From contig NZ_QMBP01000026.1 in NCBI RefSeq assembly GCF_003289945.1, positions 1 to 64,000 on the forward strand: 64,000 nt of DNA, in the 5' to 3' direction. Both the position numbers and the translations under genes were made by a program. Below are positions 51,480-61,053 of this stretch, piece after piece. The stretch is from Mesorhizobium hawassense (GTDB lineage Bacteria; Pseudomonadota; Alphaproteobacteria; Rhizobiales; Rhizobiaceae). The notes beneath the pieces are model-generated. The model was not told where the DNA came from and did no database searches. It saw only the letters and a program-made list of their open reading frames with translations. Every line of letters begins with the position of its first letter. Position 1 is the first letter of the stretch.

Positions 51480-53111
51480 ATGATGCTGGAAAAGTTTGCC
51501 GTCCGTAGCTTGCTTGCGGGTGTGGCGATGACTGCGCTCCTCGCAACGCCTGCCTTCGCGGTTACCCCCGCCGATACGCTGGTCGAGGGCTTTGCCATCG
51601 ACGACATCATCTCGATGGATCCGGGCGAGGCCTTCGAGCTGTCGACGGCCGAAGTCACCGGCAACACCTATGATCTGCTGGTCCGCCTCGATCCCAGCGA
51701 CACCTCCAAGGTCAAGGGCGATCTTGCCGAGAGCTGGACCGTTTCCGATGACGGCCTGACCTACACCTTCAAGCTCAAGCCTGGCATGAAGTTCGCCTCC
51801 GGCAATCCGATCACCGCTGCCGACGTCGCCTATTCCTTCGAGCGCGCCGTCAAGCTGGACAAGAGCCCGGCCTTCATCATCGGCCAGTTCGGCATCAGCG
51901 GCGACAACGTCACGGAAAAGGCCAAGGCCGTCGACGACACCACGTTCCAGTTCGTCGTCGACAAGGCCTACGCGCCGAGCTTCGTGCTCAACTGCCTGTC
52001 TGCCACCGTCGCCTCGGTCGTCGACGCCAAGCTGGTCAAGGAACATGTCGCCGCCGTCACGCCGAGCGCCGACTACAAATGGGACAACGACTTCGGCAAC
52101 GCCTGGCTGAAGACCGGTTATGCCGGCTCGGGCCAGTTCAAGCTGCGCGAATGGCGCGCCAATGAAGCCGTCGTCATGGAGCGCAACGACAATTACAACG
52201 GCGAGAAGGCCAAGCTCGCCCGCGTCATCTATCGCAACATGAAGGAAAGCTCGGCGCAGCGTCTGGCGCTCGAAGCCGGCGACATCGACGTTGCCCGCAA
52301 CCTCGAGCCGAACGATCTCGATGCCATCGCCAAGAACGGCGACCTCACCACCACCAGCGCGCCGAAAGGCACGGTCTACTACATCAGCCTCAACCAGAAG
52401 AACCCGAACCTCGCCAAGCCCGAGGTGCGTCAGGCGTTCAAATATCTGGTCGACTATGATGCGCTGAGCACAACCATCCTCAAGGGCATCGGCGAGATCC
52501 ACCAGTCCTTCCTGCCCAAGGGCGACCTCGGCGCCGTCGACGACAATCCCTTCAAGCTCGATGTCGCCAAGGCCAAGGAACTGCTCGCCAAGGCCGGCCT
52601 GCCGGACGGCTTCAAGGTGACCATGGACGTGCGCACCGGACAGCCGACCACCGGCATGGCGGAATCGATCCAGCAGACGCTCGGCCAGGCCGGCATCAAG
52701 CTGGAGATCATTCCGGGCGATGGTAAGCAGACGCTTACCAAATATCGCGCCCGCAATCACGACATCTATATCGGCAACTGGGGTCAGGACTATTTCGATC
52801 CGAACTCCAATGCCCAGACCTTCGCCTCGAATCCCGACAATTCGGATGCGGGCAAGTCGCACACACTCGCCTGGCGCAATTCCTGGGACATTCCGGATCT
52901 GACCAAGGAAACAGAGGCGGCCCTGCTTGAGAAGGATGCCGCCAAGCGCGCCGACATGTACAAGGATCTGCAGCAGAAGATCCTCGATACCAGCCCCTTC
53001 GTCATTATCCACCAGCAGCTCGAAGTGGCCGGCTTGCGCAAGAACCTCAAGGGCTTCGCGCTCGGCCCAAGCTTCGACACCAACTTCGTCGGAGCGGTTT
53101 CGAAGGAATAG
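51480..53111 (+). CDS. Peptide/opine-type ABC transporter substrate-binding protein (third system)
   Basis: 543 aa family-5 binding protein from ATG 51480 (AGGGA upstream), with a Sec signal (MLEKFAVRSLLAGVAMTALL, cleavage near AFA). Mature part: GFAIDDIISMDPGEAFELST, LKPGMKFASGNPITAADVAYSFERA, NQKNPNLAKPEVRQAF. First gene of a five-gene importer. In the family this type often binds dipeptides or aromatic/opine compounds; ligand not readable. Confidence 0.93.
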   Translation: MMLEKFAVRSLLAGVAMTALLATPAFAVTPADTLVEGFAIDDIISMDPGEAFELSTAEVTGNTYDLLVRLDPSDTSKVKGDLAESWTVSDDGLTYTFKLKPGMKFASGNPITAADVAYSFERAVKLDKSPAFIIGQFGISGDNVTEKAKAVDDTTFQFVVDKAYAPSFVLNCLSATVASVVDAKLVKEHVAAVTPSADYKWDNDFGNAWLKTGYAGSGQFKLREWRANEAVVMERNDNYNGEKAKLARVIYRNMKESSAQRLALEAGDIDVARNLEPNDLDAIAKNGDLTTTSAPKGTVYYISLNQKNPNLAKPEVRQAFKYLVDYDALSTTILKGIGEIHQSFLPKGDLGAVDDNPFKLDVAKAKELLAKAGLPDGFKVTMDVRTGQPTTGMAESIQQTLGQAGIKLEIIPGDGKQTLTKYRARNHDIYIGNWGQDYFDPNSNAQTFASNPDNSDAGKSHTLAWRNSWDIPDLTKETEAALLEKDAAKRADMYKDLQQKILDTSPFVIIHQQLEVAGLRKNLKGFALGPSFDTNFVGAVSKE

Positions 53112-53130
53112 CGCCGGCGGACGCGCTCGC

Positions 53131-54198
53131 ATGAGCGTAGCTGAAAACCAGGCGGCGGCAGGGGGCGGCAGCGCTCGTGCCGTCGCCATTCTATCTGCGC
53201 TTGGCCGCTTCCTGGTGATCGCCGTGACGACCTATCTTGGTCTGCTCGCGGTCACCTTCTTCATCGGTCGCGTCATCCCGATCGATCCGGTACTGGCCGT
53301 TCTCGGCGACCGGGCGCCCGTTGCCGTCGTCGAGCGCACGCGCCGCGAGATGGGCCTCGACCTGCCGCTGATCGAGCAGTTCTACATCTATGTCAAAAGC
53401 GCGCTGAACGGCGATTTCGGCACGTCGGTGCTGACCACCAATCCGGTGATGTCCGATATCCGCCGCGTCTTCCCGGCGACCATCGAGCTGGCGACGCTCG
53501 GCACCATCATCGGCGCCGTCATCGGCGTGCCGCTCGGCGTTTTGGCCGCGGTTAAACGCGGCAGCCTCATCGACCAGATCGTGCGCATCATCGGCCTGAT
53601 CGGCTATTCCGTGCCGATCTTCTGGCTGGGACTGCTCGGGCTCGTCCTGTTCTATGCCAAGCTGCAGTGGGTCGCGTTTCCGGCGCGGCTCGACGTCGTC
53701 TACGAATACACGTTCACGCCGATCACCGGATTCTATCTACTGGACGCCGCGATGCAGGGGCAATGGGATGTCTTCTACGACGCCTTCCGCCACATCATCC
53801 TGCCTGCCGCGCTGCTCGGCTATTTCGCGCTTGCCTATATCAGCCGCATGACGCGCTCCTTCATGCTGAACGAGCTGGCGCAGGAATACATCGTCGCTGC
53901 CCGCGCCAAGGGCCTTTCGGAGACGCGCATCATCTGGGGCCATGCGCTGCGCAACGCCGCCGTGCCGATGGTGACGGTGATCGCGCTCTCCTATGCCAGC
54001 CTGCTCGAAGGCTCGGTGCTGACCGAGACCGTCTTCTCCTGGCCGGGCATCGGCCTCTACATCACCAACTCGCTGCAGAATGCCGACATGAATGCCGTGC
54101 TTGGCGGCACGATCATCATCGGCTCGGTGTTCATAGGCATCAACCTCCTGTCCGACCTGCTCTACCGGGTGCTCGATCCAAGGACCAAGGCCGGATGA
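53131..54198 (+). CDS. Peptide/opine-type ABC transporter permease (DppB-like, third system)
   Basis: 355 aa from ATG 53131; the longer open frame from 52927 lies inside the binding-protein gene and is rejected. A cytoplasmic N-terminal extension of about 28 residues precedes the first membrane segment (LVIAVTTYLGLLAVTFFIG). LNGDFGTSVLTTNPV and the EAA loop AARAKGLSETRIIWGHALRN follow. It overlaps the next gene by ATGA. Confidence 0.93.
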   Translation: MSVAENQAAAGGGSARAVAILSALGRFLVIAVTTYLGLLAVTFFIGRVIPIDPVLAVLGDRAPVAVVERTRREMGLDLPLIEQFYIYVKSALNGDFGTSVLTTNPVMSDIRRVFPATIELATLGTIIGAVIGVPLGVLAAVKRGSLIDQIVRIIGLIGYSVPIFWLGLLGLVLFYAKLQWVAFPARLDVVYEYTFTPITGFYLLDAAMQGQWDVFYDAFRHIILPAALLGYFALAYISRMTRSFMLNELAQEYIVAARAKGLSETRIIWGHALRNAAVPMVTVIALSYASLLEGSVLTETVFSWPGIGLYITNSLQNADMNAVLGGTIIIGSVFIGINLLSDLLYRVLDPRTKAG

Positions 54199-55115
54199 GC
54201 GCCGAAATCATCCAATCCAGACGCGAATGGTTGCTCAGCGACCGGCCGGCCTCGCGCCTGCAGGCGAGGCTCGGCCGCGCCTATGTCACCTGGCGGCGCT
54301 TCTCGGCCAACCGGCTCGCCTTGATCGGCCTGCTGATCATCATCGCGCTGCTGGTCGTCGCGGCCCTTGCCGATGTGCTGGCGCCCTATTCGCCGACCAT
54401 CGGCGACCTAAAGAACGCTCGCCTGCTGCCGCCCGGCGCCGCGCACTGGTTCGGCACCGACGATCTCGGCCGCGACATCTATTCGCGCATCGTCTACGGC
54501 TCGCGCTGGACGCTCTATGTAGTGATCCTCGTCGCCGTGATCGCCGCGCCGATCGGCCTGCTGGTCGGCACCGTGGCTGGCTATGCCGGCGGCTGGACGG
54601 ACGCGATCCTGATGCGCATCACCGACATCTTCCTCGCCTTTCCCAAGCTGGTGTTGGCGCTGGCCTTCGTGGCGGCGCTCGGCCCGGGCATCGAGAACGC
54701 CGTGCTGGCGATCGCCATCACCTCCTGGCCGCCTTACGCGCGCATCGCGCGTGCCGAAACGCTGACCGTGCGCAACTCCGACTACATCAAGGCGGTGCAA
54801 TTGATGGGCGCCTCGCCCTTCCGCATCGTGCTGCGCCACATCATGCCGCTCTGCGTCTCCTCGCTGATCGTCCGGGTGACGCTCGACATGGCGGGCATCA
54901 TCCTCACCGCCGCCGGCCTCGGTTTCCTCGGTCTCGGCGCGCAGCCGCCGCTGCCCGAATGGGGCGCGATGATCGCGTCGGGCCGCCGCTTCATTCTCGA
55001 CCAGTGGTGGGTGGCCGCAGCCCCTGGCGCTGCAATCCTCATCGTCAGCCTCGGCTTCAACCTGCTTGGCGACGGCCTGCGCGACGCGCTCGACCCCCGG
55101 AGTGGCGACCAATGA
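54195..55115 (+). CDS. Peptide/opine-type ABC transporter permease (DppC-like, third system)
   Basis: 306 aa from MSAEIIQSRREWLLSDRPAS. Membrane segment LIGLLIIIALLVVAALADVL, GTDDLGRDIYSRIVYGSRW, and EAA loop AVQLMGASPFRIVLRHIMP. ATGA overlaps on both sides. A second long frame covering 54227-55951 is out of phase with this gene and continues as the next ATPase. Confidence 0.93.
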   Translation: MSAEIIQSRREWLLSDRPASRLQARLGRAYVTWRRFSANRLALIGLLIIIALLVVAALADVLAPYSPTIGDLKNARLLPPGAAHWFGTDDLGRDIYSRIVYGSRWTLYVVILVAVIAAPIGLLVGTVAGYAGGWTDAILMRITDIFLAFPKLVLALAFVAALGPGIENAVLAIAITSWPPYARIARAETLTVRNSDYIKAVQLMGASPFRIVLRHIMPLCVSSLIVRVTLDMAGIILTAAGLGFLGLGAQPPLPEWGAMIASGRRFILDQWWVAAAPGAAILIVSLGFNLLGDGLRDALDPRSGDQ

Positions 55116-55951
55116 GCGGCGACACGCTCCTCGAAGTCGACGATCTGCGCGTCACCTTCCCGACCCGCACGGGCCTTGTGCAGGCGGTGCGCGGCGTCTC
55201 CTTCTCGCTTGGCCGCGAGCGTCTCGGCATCGTCGGCGAGAGCGGTTCGGGCAAGTCGCAGACCGGCCGCGCCATCATGGGGCTGACCCCGCCGCAGGCG
55301 CAGGTTTCGGCCAGGAAACTCGCCTTCGACGACATCGACCTGCTCTCGATCTCGCCCCGCCAGCGCCGGTCGCTGCGGGGAAACCGCATCGCCATGATCC
55401 TGCAAGATCCCAAATATTCGCTCGATCCGGTGATGACCATCGGCCGTCAGATCGTCGAAACGCTGCGCACGCACGAAAAAGTCTCCAAGGCCGAGGCGCG
55501 CGAACGAGCGCTGGCCATGCTGCAGGCGGTGCAGATCCGCGACCCGGCCCGCGTGTTCGACCTTTATCCGCATGAGGTTTCGGGCGGCATGGGGCAGCGC
55601 GCCATGATCGCCATGATGCTGATCACCGGACCCGAGCTGATGATCGCCGACGAGCCGACCTCGGCGCTCGACGTCACGGTGCAGCTCGACGTGCTCAAGA
55701 TCCTAGACAAGCTCGTCGCCGAGCGCGGCATGGGGTTGATCTTCATCTCGCACGACCTGCGCCTGGTGTCGTCCTTCTGCGACCGCGTCGTCGTCATGTA
55801 TGCCGGCAAGGTGGTCGAGCAGATCAAGGCCTCTGAGCTGCGCGACGCCCAGCATCCCTACACGCGCGGCCTGCTCAACTGCATGCCGCGGATCGGTTTC
55901 GAGCGCCATCCGCTGCCGGTGCTCGACCGCAAGCCGGAGTGGGCGGCATGA
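55112..55951 (+). CDS. Peptide/opine-type ABC transporter ATP-binding protein (DppD-like, third system)
   Basis: 279 aa from MSGDTLLEVDDLRVTF. Walker A GESGSGKSQT near 45, Q-loop LQDPKYSLDP, signature VSGGMGQRAMIAM (Gly in place of the usual Arg), Walker B LMIADEPTSALD, H-loop ISHD. Overlaps both neighbours by ATGA. Confidence 0.93.
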   Translation: MSGDTLLEVDDLRVTFPTRTGLVQAVRGVSFSLGRERLGIVGESGSGKSQTGRAIMGLTPPQAQVSARKLAFDDIDLLSISPRQRRSLRGNRIAMILQDPKYSLDPVMTIGRQIVETLRTHEKVSKAEARERALAMLQAVQIRDPARVFDLYPHEVSGGMGQRAMIAMMLITGPELMIADEPTSALDVTVQLDVLKILDKLVAERGMGLIFISHDLRLVSSFCDRVVVMYAGKVVEQIKASELRDAQHPYTRGLLNCMPRIGFERHPLPVLDRKPEWAA

Positions 55952-56694
55952 CGGCCGCGATCGCCATCCAGGGGCTGGAAGTGGTCTTCGACCGTTTCCG
56001 CGCGTTGAAGGGCGTCAGCCTCGAAGTCGGCGAAGGCCAATCCTACGGCCTGGTGGGCGAGAGCGGTTCCGGTAAATCGACATTGCTCAAGGCAATCACC
56101 GGGCTGGCGCCCGTCGCTTCCGGCACCGTCACCGTGAACGGCAAGACGCTCGGCAAGACCCGTGACAAGGCCTTCTATCGCGACGTGCAGATGGTCTTCC
56201 AGGACCCGTACGGCTCGCTGCATCCGCGCCAGACGGTCGACCGCCTGCTGCAGGAGCCCCTCGCGATCCATGGCATCGCCGACGGCGAGAAGCGCATCGA
56301 GCGTGCGCTGGACGAGGTCGGCCTCGGCAAGGGCTTTCGCTTCCGCTATGCGCATCAGCTCTCGGGCGGCCAGCGCCAGCGCGTGGCGATCGCCCGCGCG
56401 CTCATCCTCGAACCCTCGATCCTCTTGCTCGACGAGCCGACCTCCGCGCTCGACGCCTCGGTGCAGGCCGAGGTGCTGAACCTGCTCGAAGAGGTGCGGC
56501 GGCGGCGCAAGCTGACCTTCCTGATGGTCAGCCACGACCTCGCCATCATCACCCATATGTGCGAGCGGCTGATGGTGATGCAGAACGGCGAGGCGGTTGA
56601 GACACTGACCGCGAGCCAGCTGATCGGGCACCGGGTCAGCGAGGACTATACGCGCAATTTGCTCAGGGCGAGCGAGGGGTTTGTGAGGGTGTAA
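55948..56694 (+). CDS. Peptide/opine-type ABC transporter ATP-binding protein (DppF-like, third system)
   Basis: 248 aa from MTAAIAIQGLEVVFD; Walker A GESGSGKSTLL, Q-loop FQDPYGSLHP, signature LSGGQRQRVAIA, Walker B LLLDEPTSALD, H-loop VSHD. It is shorter than most DppF proteins: the C-terminal extension ends soon after the YTRNLLRAS segment. Last gene of the operon; the 158-bp repeat follows 30 bp later. Confidence 0.92.
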   Translation: MTAAIAIQGLEVVFDRFRALKGVSLEVGEGQSYGLVGESGSGKSTLLKAITGLAPVASGTVTVNGKTLGKTRDKAFYRDVQMVFQDPYGSLHPRQTVDRLLQEPLAIHGIADGEKRIERALDEVGLGKGFRFRYAHQLSGGQRQRVAIARALILEPSILLLDEPTSALDASVQAEVLNLLEEVRRRRKLTFLMVSHDLAIITHMCERLMVMQNGEAVETLTASQLIGHRVSEDYTRNLLRASEGFVRV

Positions 56695-56724
56695 GCTCTC
56701 AATTGTCGAGCCCGAGTTCCTTCG

Positions 56725-56882
56725 CGCCCCCCTCTGGCCTGCCGGCCATCTCCCCCACAGGTGGGGAGATGGGCTGTCATCGCGGCTTTCGCCAATCACC
56801 TGCGTTGCAGAATGGGCGCGGCGCCAGAACCGCTAATCTCCCCCCTCGTGGGAGAGATGTCCGGCAGGACAGAGGGGGGGCG
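56725..56882. repeat. 158-bp palindromic repeat, family B, copy 3
   Basis: CGCCCCCCTCTGGCCTGCCGG to GGACAGAGGGGGGGCG, same length and arms as the copies at 13047 and 29467; the centre differs more. It fills the convergent gap between the ABC operon and the RND pump gene. Confidence 0.92.
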
Positions 56883-56905
56883 CGAAGGAACTCGGGCTCG
56901 CTGCC

Positions 56906-59900
56906 TTAAGTTCCCCCGAACGCGGCTGTTGCTTCCTGCTTCGGCTCCTTGATCCTGAACCACGTCACATAAAGCGCCGGCAGGAACAGCAGCGTGATCG
57001 CCGTGCCGGCGATGATGCCGCCCATCATGGCGTAGGCCATCGGCCCCCAGAACACCTCGCGCGCGATCGGGATCAGCGCGAGACTAGCGGCCGCAGCGGT
57101 CAGCGCGATCGGCCGCATGCGGTGCTCGGTTGCCTCGATCACCGCCGCCCAGCGGTCCTTGCCTTCTTTGACGAGGTCCTCGATCTGCACGATCAGGATG
57201 ACCGAGTTGCGGATCAGGATGCCGATCAGCGCCAGCACGCCGAGAATGGCGACGAAGCCGAGCGGCGCGCCGCTGGGCACCAGTGCGGCCACCACGCCGA
57301 TCAGGCCGAGCGGCGCCACCGCCACAACCAGGAACAGGCGCTGGAAGCTCTGCAACTGCACCATCAGGATGGTCGCCATGACGAACAGCATCAGCGGCAC
57401 CACGGCCGCGATCGGTCCCTGGCTCTTGGCGCTTTCCTCGACCGAGCCCGCAGTCTCGACCGAATAGCCGGGCGGCAGCTTGGCGATGAAAGCGTCGACC
57501 GACGGTTTCAGTTCGTTGACCACCGTTGCCGGCAGCACGTCGCCGACCAGGCCGGCGCGCACGGTGATCGTCGGTATCCGGTCGCGCCGCCAGACCGTCG
57601 GCTGCTCGAGGTCGTAGCGGAAGTTGGCGATGGCCGCCAACGGGATCGACTCGCCGGTGCCGGTCGGCAATTGCAGGTTCTGCAGCGTCGAGATCGAGCT
57701 GCGGTCCGCCTCGCGCGAGCGCGCCACGACATTGATCAGATAGGTGGCGTCGCGCACTTGCGTGATCGTCGCGCCGCCGACCGTGCTGTTCAGGGCGCTG
57801 GCGATGTCGGAGGAGGTGATGCCGAGTTGGCGCGCCTTGTCCTGCAGCACGTCGACCCTCAGCACCCGCTGCGGCTCGTTCCAGTCGAAGGTCGGCGCCG
57901 CCAGCTTCGGATTGGCCGAGATCAGGCCGGCGAATTGCTGCGCCAGCTCGCGCACCGTCTGGATATCGGGGCCGCCGACGCGATATTGCACCGGACGGCC
58001 GACCGGTGGCCCAAGCTCCAGCGGCTTGACGAAGGCGTCGGTGCCGACGAACTCCGCGCGCAGCAGCTTTTCCAGCGCCGGCTTGACCCGGTTGCGCGCC
58101 TCGATGCTCTTGGTGACGATCACCGTCTGGCCGAAATAGGGATTGGCCGGCTGCACGTCATAGGCAAGCACGAAGCGCACCGCGCCCTGACCGATATAGG
58201 AGGAGAAGTGGTCGATGTCGGGATTGCCGACCAGCGCCCGCTGTTCGAAGCGCTCCATCTGGTCGCGCGTCTCGGTGATCGAGGAGTTCTGCGGCAGGTT
58301 CCAGTCGACGATCAGCTCCGGCCGGTCGGATGGCGGGAAGAACTGCTGCTGCACGAGCCCGAAGCCGACGATCGAGGCGGCGAACAGAAGCACCGTCACG
58401 ATAATGGTCAGCCAGTGCCGGCGCACTGACAAGACAAGCACGCGCCGGAAAAGTGAGGTGAAGCGTCCAGGCTGGTCATGATGCTTCTCCTTCATCGTCG
58501 CCGGCAGGATTGTTACGCCCAGCAGCGGTGCGAATAGCACCGCCACGATCCATGACACCAGCAGCGACACCGCGATGACGACGAACAGCGTGAAGGTGTA
58601 TTCGCCCGCCGCGCTCGAATTGAGGCCGATCGGGATGAAGCCGGCGACCGTCACCAGCGTGCCGGTCAGCATCGGGAAGGCGGTCGAGGTGTAGACATAG
58701 GTCGCCGCCTTGCGCAGATTGTCGCCGACCTCCAGCCGCGCCACCATCATCTCGACCGCGATCATCGCGTCGTCGACCAATAGCCCGAGCGCGATGATCA
58801 GCGCGCCGAGCGAAATACGCTGCAGCGAGATCCCGAGATAGGCCATGACCGTGAAGGTGATGGCCAGCACAAGCGGGATCGACAGCGCCACGACGAAGCC
58901 GGCGCGCATGCCGAGGCTGATGAAGGAGACGGCGAGCACGATCGCCACGGCTTCGAACAGCGCCCGCGTGAAGCCCGACACCGCCTCTTCGACGATGACC
59001 GGCTGGTCGGCCACCAGATGCACGCCGACACCGACCGGCAGGTCGGCCAGCACCTTCTGCATCTCCTCATGCAGCGCCTCGCCGAATTTGAGCAGGTTGG
59101 CATTGGGCTTCATACCGATGGCAAGCCCGATGGCATCCTGGCCGTTGAAGCGGAACAGGGTCGACGGCGGATCGACATAGCCACGCCGGATCGTCGCCAC
59201 ATCGCTCAGCCGGAAGAAGCGGTCGTTGACGCGCAGATTGATGGCCTGCAGGCTCTCCTCGGAGGTGAACTGGCCGCCGACGCGCACGCTGATGCGCTCC
59301 GGCCCGGACTGGATGACGCCGGAGGGCGTGATCGCGTTCTGCGCCTGCAGGCTGGCGACGATCGCCTGCTGGTTGAGGCCGAGCGCCGCGATCTGCCGGC
59401 TCGAGAACTCGAGATAGATCGCCTCGTCCTGGGCGCCGACCAGATCGACCTTGCCGGCATTCGGCACGGTCAGGATCTTGGTGCGGACATCCTCGACATA
59501 GTCGCGCAATTGGCGCGGCGTCAGCCCGTCGGCGGTGAAGGCGTAGATGTTGCCGTAGACGTCGCCGAAGCGGTCGTTGAAGAACGGACCCTGCACGCCT
59601 TGCGGAAACTGCGCCTTGATGTCGTTGACCATGTTGCGCACCTGAAGCCAGTTCGGCACGACGTCGCGCGCCTTGGTGGTGTCCTTCAGGTTGACGAAGA
59701 TGACTGTCTGGCCGGCGGTGGTGACGGATTTGGTGTAGTCGAGGCTGTCGAGCTCCTCGAGCTTCTTCTCGATGCGGTCGGTCACCTGCTGCACCGTCTC
59801 CTTGACCGAGGCGCCGGGCCAGTTGGCCTGGATGATCATGGTCTTGATGGTGAAGGCGGGGTCTTCCTCGCGGCCGAGATTGAGATAGGAAAAAATGCCG

Positions 59901-59980
59901 GCCACCACGAAGACCAGCATGAAATACCAGACCATGGAGCGGTGGCTGAGCGCCCAGTCGGAGAGGTTGAAGCCCTTCAT
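56906..59980 (-). CDS. RND-family efflux permease (TriC-like)
   Basis: 1024 aa inner-membrane proton-driven pump with 12 membrane helices and two large periplasmic loops. The proton-relay Asp pair in helix 4 is present (GLLVDDAMIAVEMM, near residue 405); the helix-10 lysine region reads GILIRNSVILIVQI, with Arg instead of Lys. N-terminal FNLSDWALSHRSMVWYFMLV is typical of the HAE1-like subgroup paired with two adaptors. Substrates unknown. No outer-membrane channel gene is nearby, so a shared TolC-like channel is expected. The start overlaps the adaptor stop (TGATG). Confidence 0.93.
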   Translation of the reverse strand: MKGFNLSDWALSHRSMVWYFMLVFVVAGIFSYLNLGREEDPAFTIKTMIIQANWPGASVKETVQQVTDRIEKKLEELDSLDYTKSVTTAGQTVIFVNLKDTTKARDVVPNWLQVRNMVNDIKAQFPQGVQGPFFNDRFGDVYGNIYAFTADGLTPRQLRDYVEDVRTKILTVPNAGKVDLVGAQDEAIYLEFSSRQIAALGLNQQAIVASLQAQNAITPSGVIQSGPERISVRVGGQFTSEESLQAINLRVNDRFFRLSDVATIRRGYVDPPSTLFRFNGQDAIGLAIGMKPNANLLKFGEALHEEMQKVLADLPVGVGVHLVADQPVIVEEAVSGFTRALFEAVAIVLAVSFISLGMRAGFVVALSIPLVLAITFTVMAYLGISLQRISLGALIIALGLLVDDAMIAVEMMVARLEVGDNLRKAATYVYTSTAFPMLTGTLVTVAGFIPIGLNSSAAGEYTFTLFVVIAVSLLVSWIVAVLFAPLLGVTILPATMKEKHHDQPGRFTSLFRRVLVLSVRRHWLTIIVTVLLFAASIVGFGLVQQQFFPPSDRPELIVDWNLPQNSSITETRDQMERFEQRALVGNPDIDHFSSYIGQGAVRFVLAYDVQPANPYFGQTVIVTKSIEARNRVKPALEKLLRAEFVGTDAFVKPLELGPPVGRPVQYRVGGPDIQTVRELAQQFAGLISANPKLAAPTFDWNEPQRVLRVDVLQDKARQLGITSSDIASALNSTVGGATITQVRDATYLINVVARSREADRSSISTLQNLQLPTGTGESIPLAAIANFRYDLEQPTVWRRDRIPTITVRAGLVGDVLPATVVNELKPSVDAFIAKLPPGYSVETAGSVEESAKSQGPIAAVVPLMLFVMATILMVQLQSFQRLFLVVAVAPLGLIGVVAALVPSGAPLGFVAILGVLALIGILIRNSVILIVQIEDLVKEGKDRWAAVIEATEHRMRPIALTAAAASLALIPIAREVFWGPMAYAMMGGIIAGTAITLLFLPALYVTWFRIKEPKQEATAAFGGT

Positions 59981-61053
59981 CAGGCGCCGCCCTCCGGCAC
60001 TTTCACCTTCTGGCCTTCGCTCAGGCTGTGGACGCCGGCGGTGACGACGCGCATGCCGGCCTGAAGGCCTTCCGCCACCGTGAAAGAGCCGCCGTTCTTC
60101 GCGGCGACCTTGATTTCGCGCGTGCTCACGCTGGAGGATTGCGGATCGACGATCCAGACCTTTTCCGAACCGTTCTTTTCGAGCAGCGCCGATATCGGCA
60201 GTTCGATCGTCGGCGTGACCTTGGTCATGCGCGTTGCGGTGATCGTCGAGCCCAGGCGGAACGCCGGCGGCGGATTGACCAGCGTCAACCGCACGCGGCG
60301 GCTGCGCGTCGAGCCCTCCGATTGCGGCGCGATCTCGCGCAGCTTGGCGTCGGTTTTGATGGTCGGCAGCGATTGCAGGATGATCTCGAACGGCGTGCCG
60401 ACGGTGAGGTCGCCGATCAACTGGTCGGGAATATCGACCACGGCCTCGCGCGGGTCGGTGCGCGCCACGGTGACGACGGTCTGTCCGGCCGACACGGTCT
60501 GGCCGACCTCGGCGCCGGTAGCGGTGACGACGCCGTCGAAATCGGAGAACAGCCGGGCATAGCCGAGCTGTTCCTGCGACTTGGCCAAAGCGGCATTGGC
60601 GCGCTCGACACCGGCTTCCGCGGCCTGCCGCGCTTGTTTGGCGGCATCGAATGTAGCCTGCGAGGTGTTGGCCGAGGCAAGCAATTGCCGCTGACGATCC
60701 TCGCTGGCGGCAGCGTTGGCGAACTGCGCCTGCGCGTTCGACAGGTCGGCTTTCGAGGCCTGAACGGCAAGCTCCAGCGCCGTCGGGTCGAGCGCCGAGA
60801 TCGTCGTGCCCTTGGTGACGAGGTCGCCGACCTTGACGTCGCGCGAGACGACGCGGCCGAGCAGGCGGAAGGCGAGGTCGGCGCTGTATTGCGGCTCGAC
60901 CGAACCTGCGAAGCCGAAGGTCTCGACGGTCTTCGGTTCGACGACCATCGACAGAACCGGCCGGATGACCTCCGGCGGCTTCTCTTCCGAACGCGAGCAG
61001 GCGGCAAGCGCGGTAAGGATCAGCAGGGGAGCGATGTGTCGCAACCGGTTCAT
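59980..61053 (-). CDS. RND efflux periplasmic adaptor, lipoprotein (second of two)
   Basis: 357 aa from MNRLRHIAPLLILTALAAC (lipobox LAAC). Membrane-fusion-protein layout: lipoyl half (DVKVGDLVTKGTTISALDP), alpha-hairpin (about 100-175), second lipoyl half (SDFDGVVTATGAEVGQTV), beta-barrel and membrane-proximal domains. The long frame to 61266 is not used because this ATG overlaps the previous stop (ATGA). Links the pump to the outer channel. Confidence 0.92.
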   Translation of the reverse strand: MNRLRHIAPLLILTALAACSRSEEKPPEVIRPVLSMVVEPKTVETFGFAGSVEPQYSADLAFRLLGRVVSRDVKVGDLVTKGTTISALDPTALELAVQASKADLSNAQAQFANAAASEDRQRQLLASANTSQATFDAAKQARQAAEAGVERANAALAKSQEQLGYARLFSDFDGVVTATGAEVGQTVSAGQTVVTVARTDPREAVVDIPDQLIGDLTVGTPFEIILQSLPTIKTDAKLREIAPQSEGSTRSRRVRLTLVNPPPAFRLGSTITATRMTKVTPTIELPISALLEKNGSEKVWIVDPQSSSVSTREIKVAAKNGGSFTVAEGLQAGMRVVTAGVHSLSEGQKVKVPEGGA

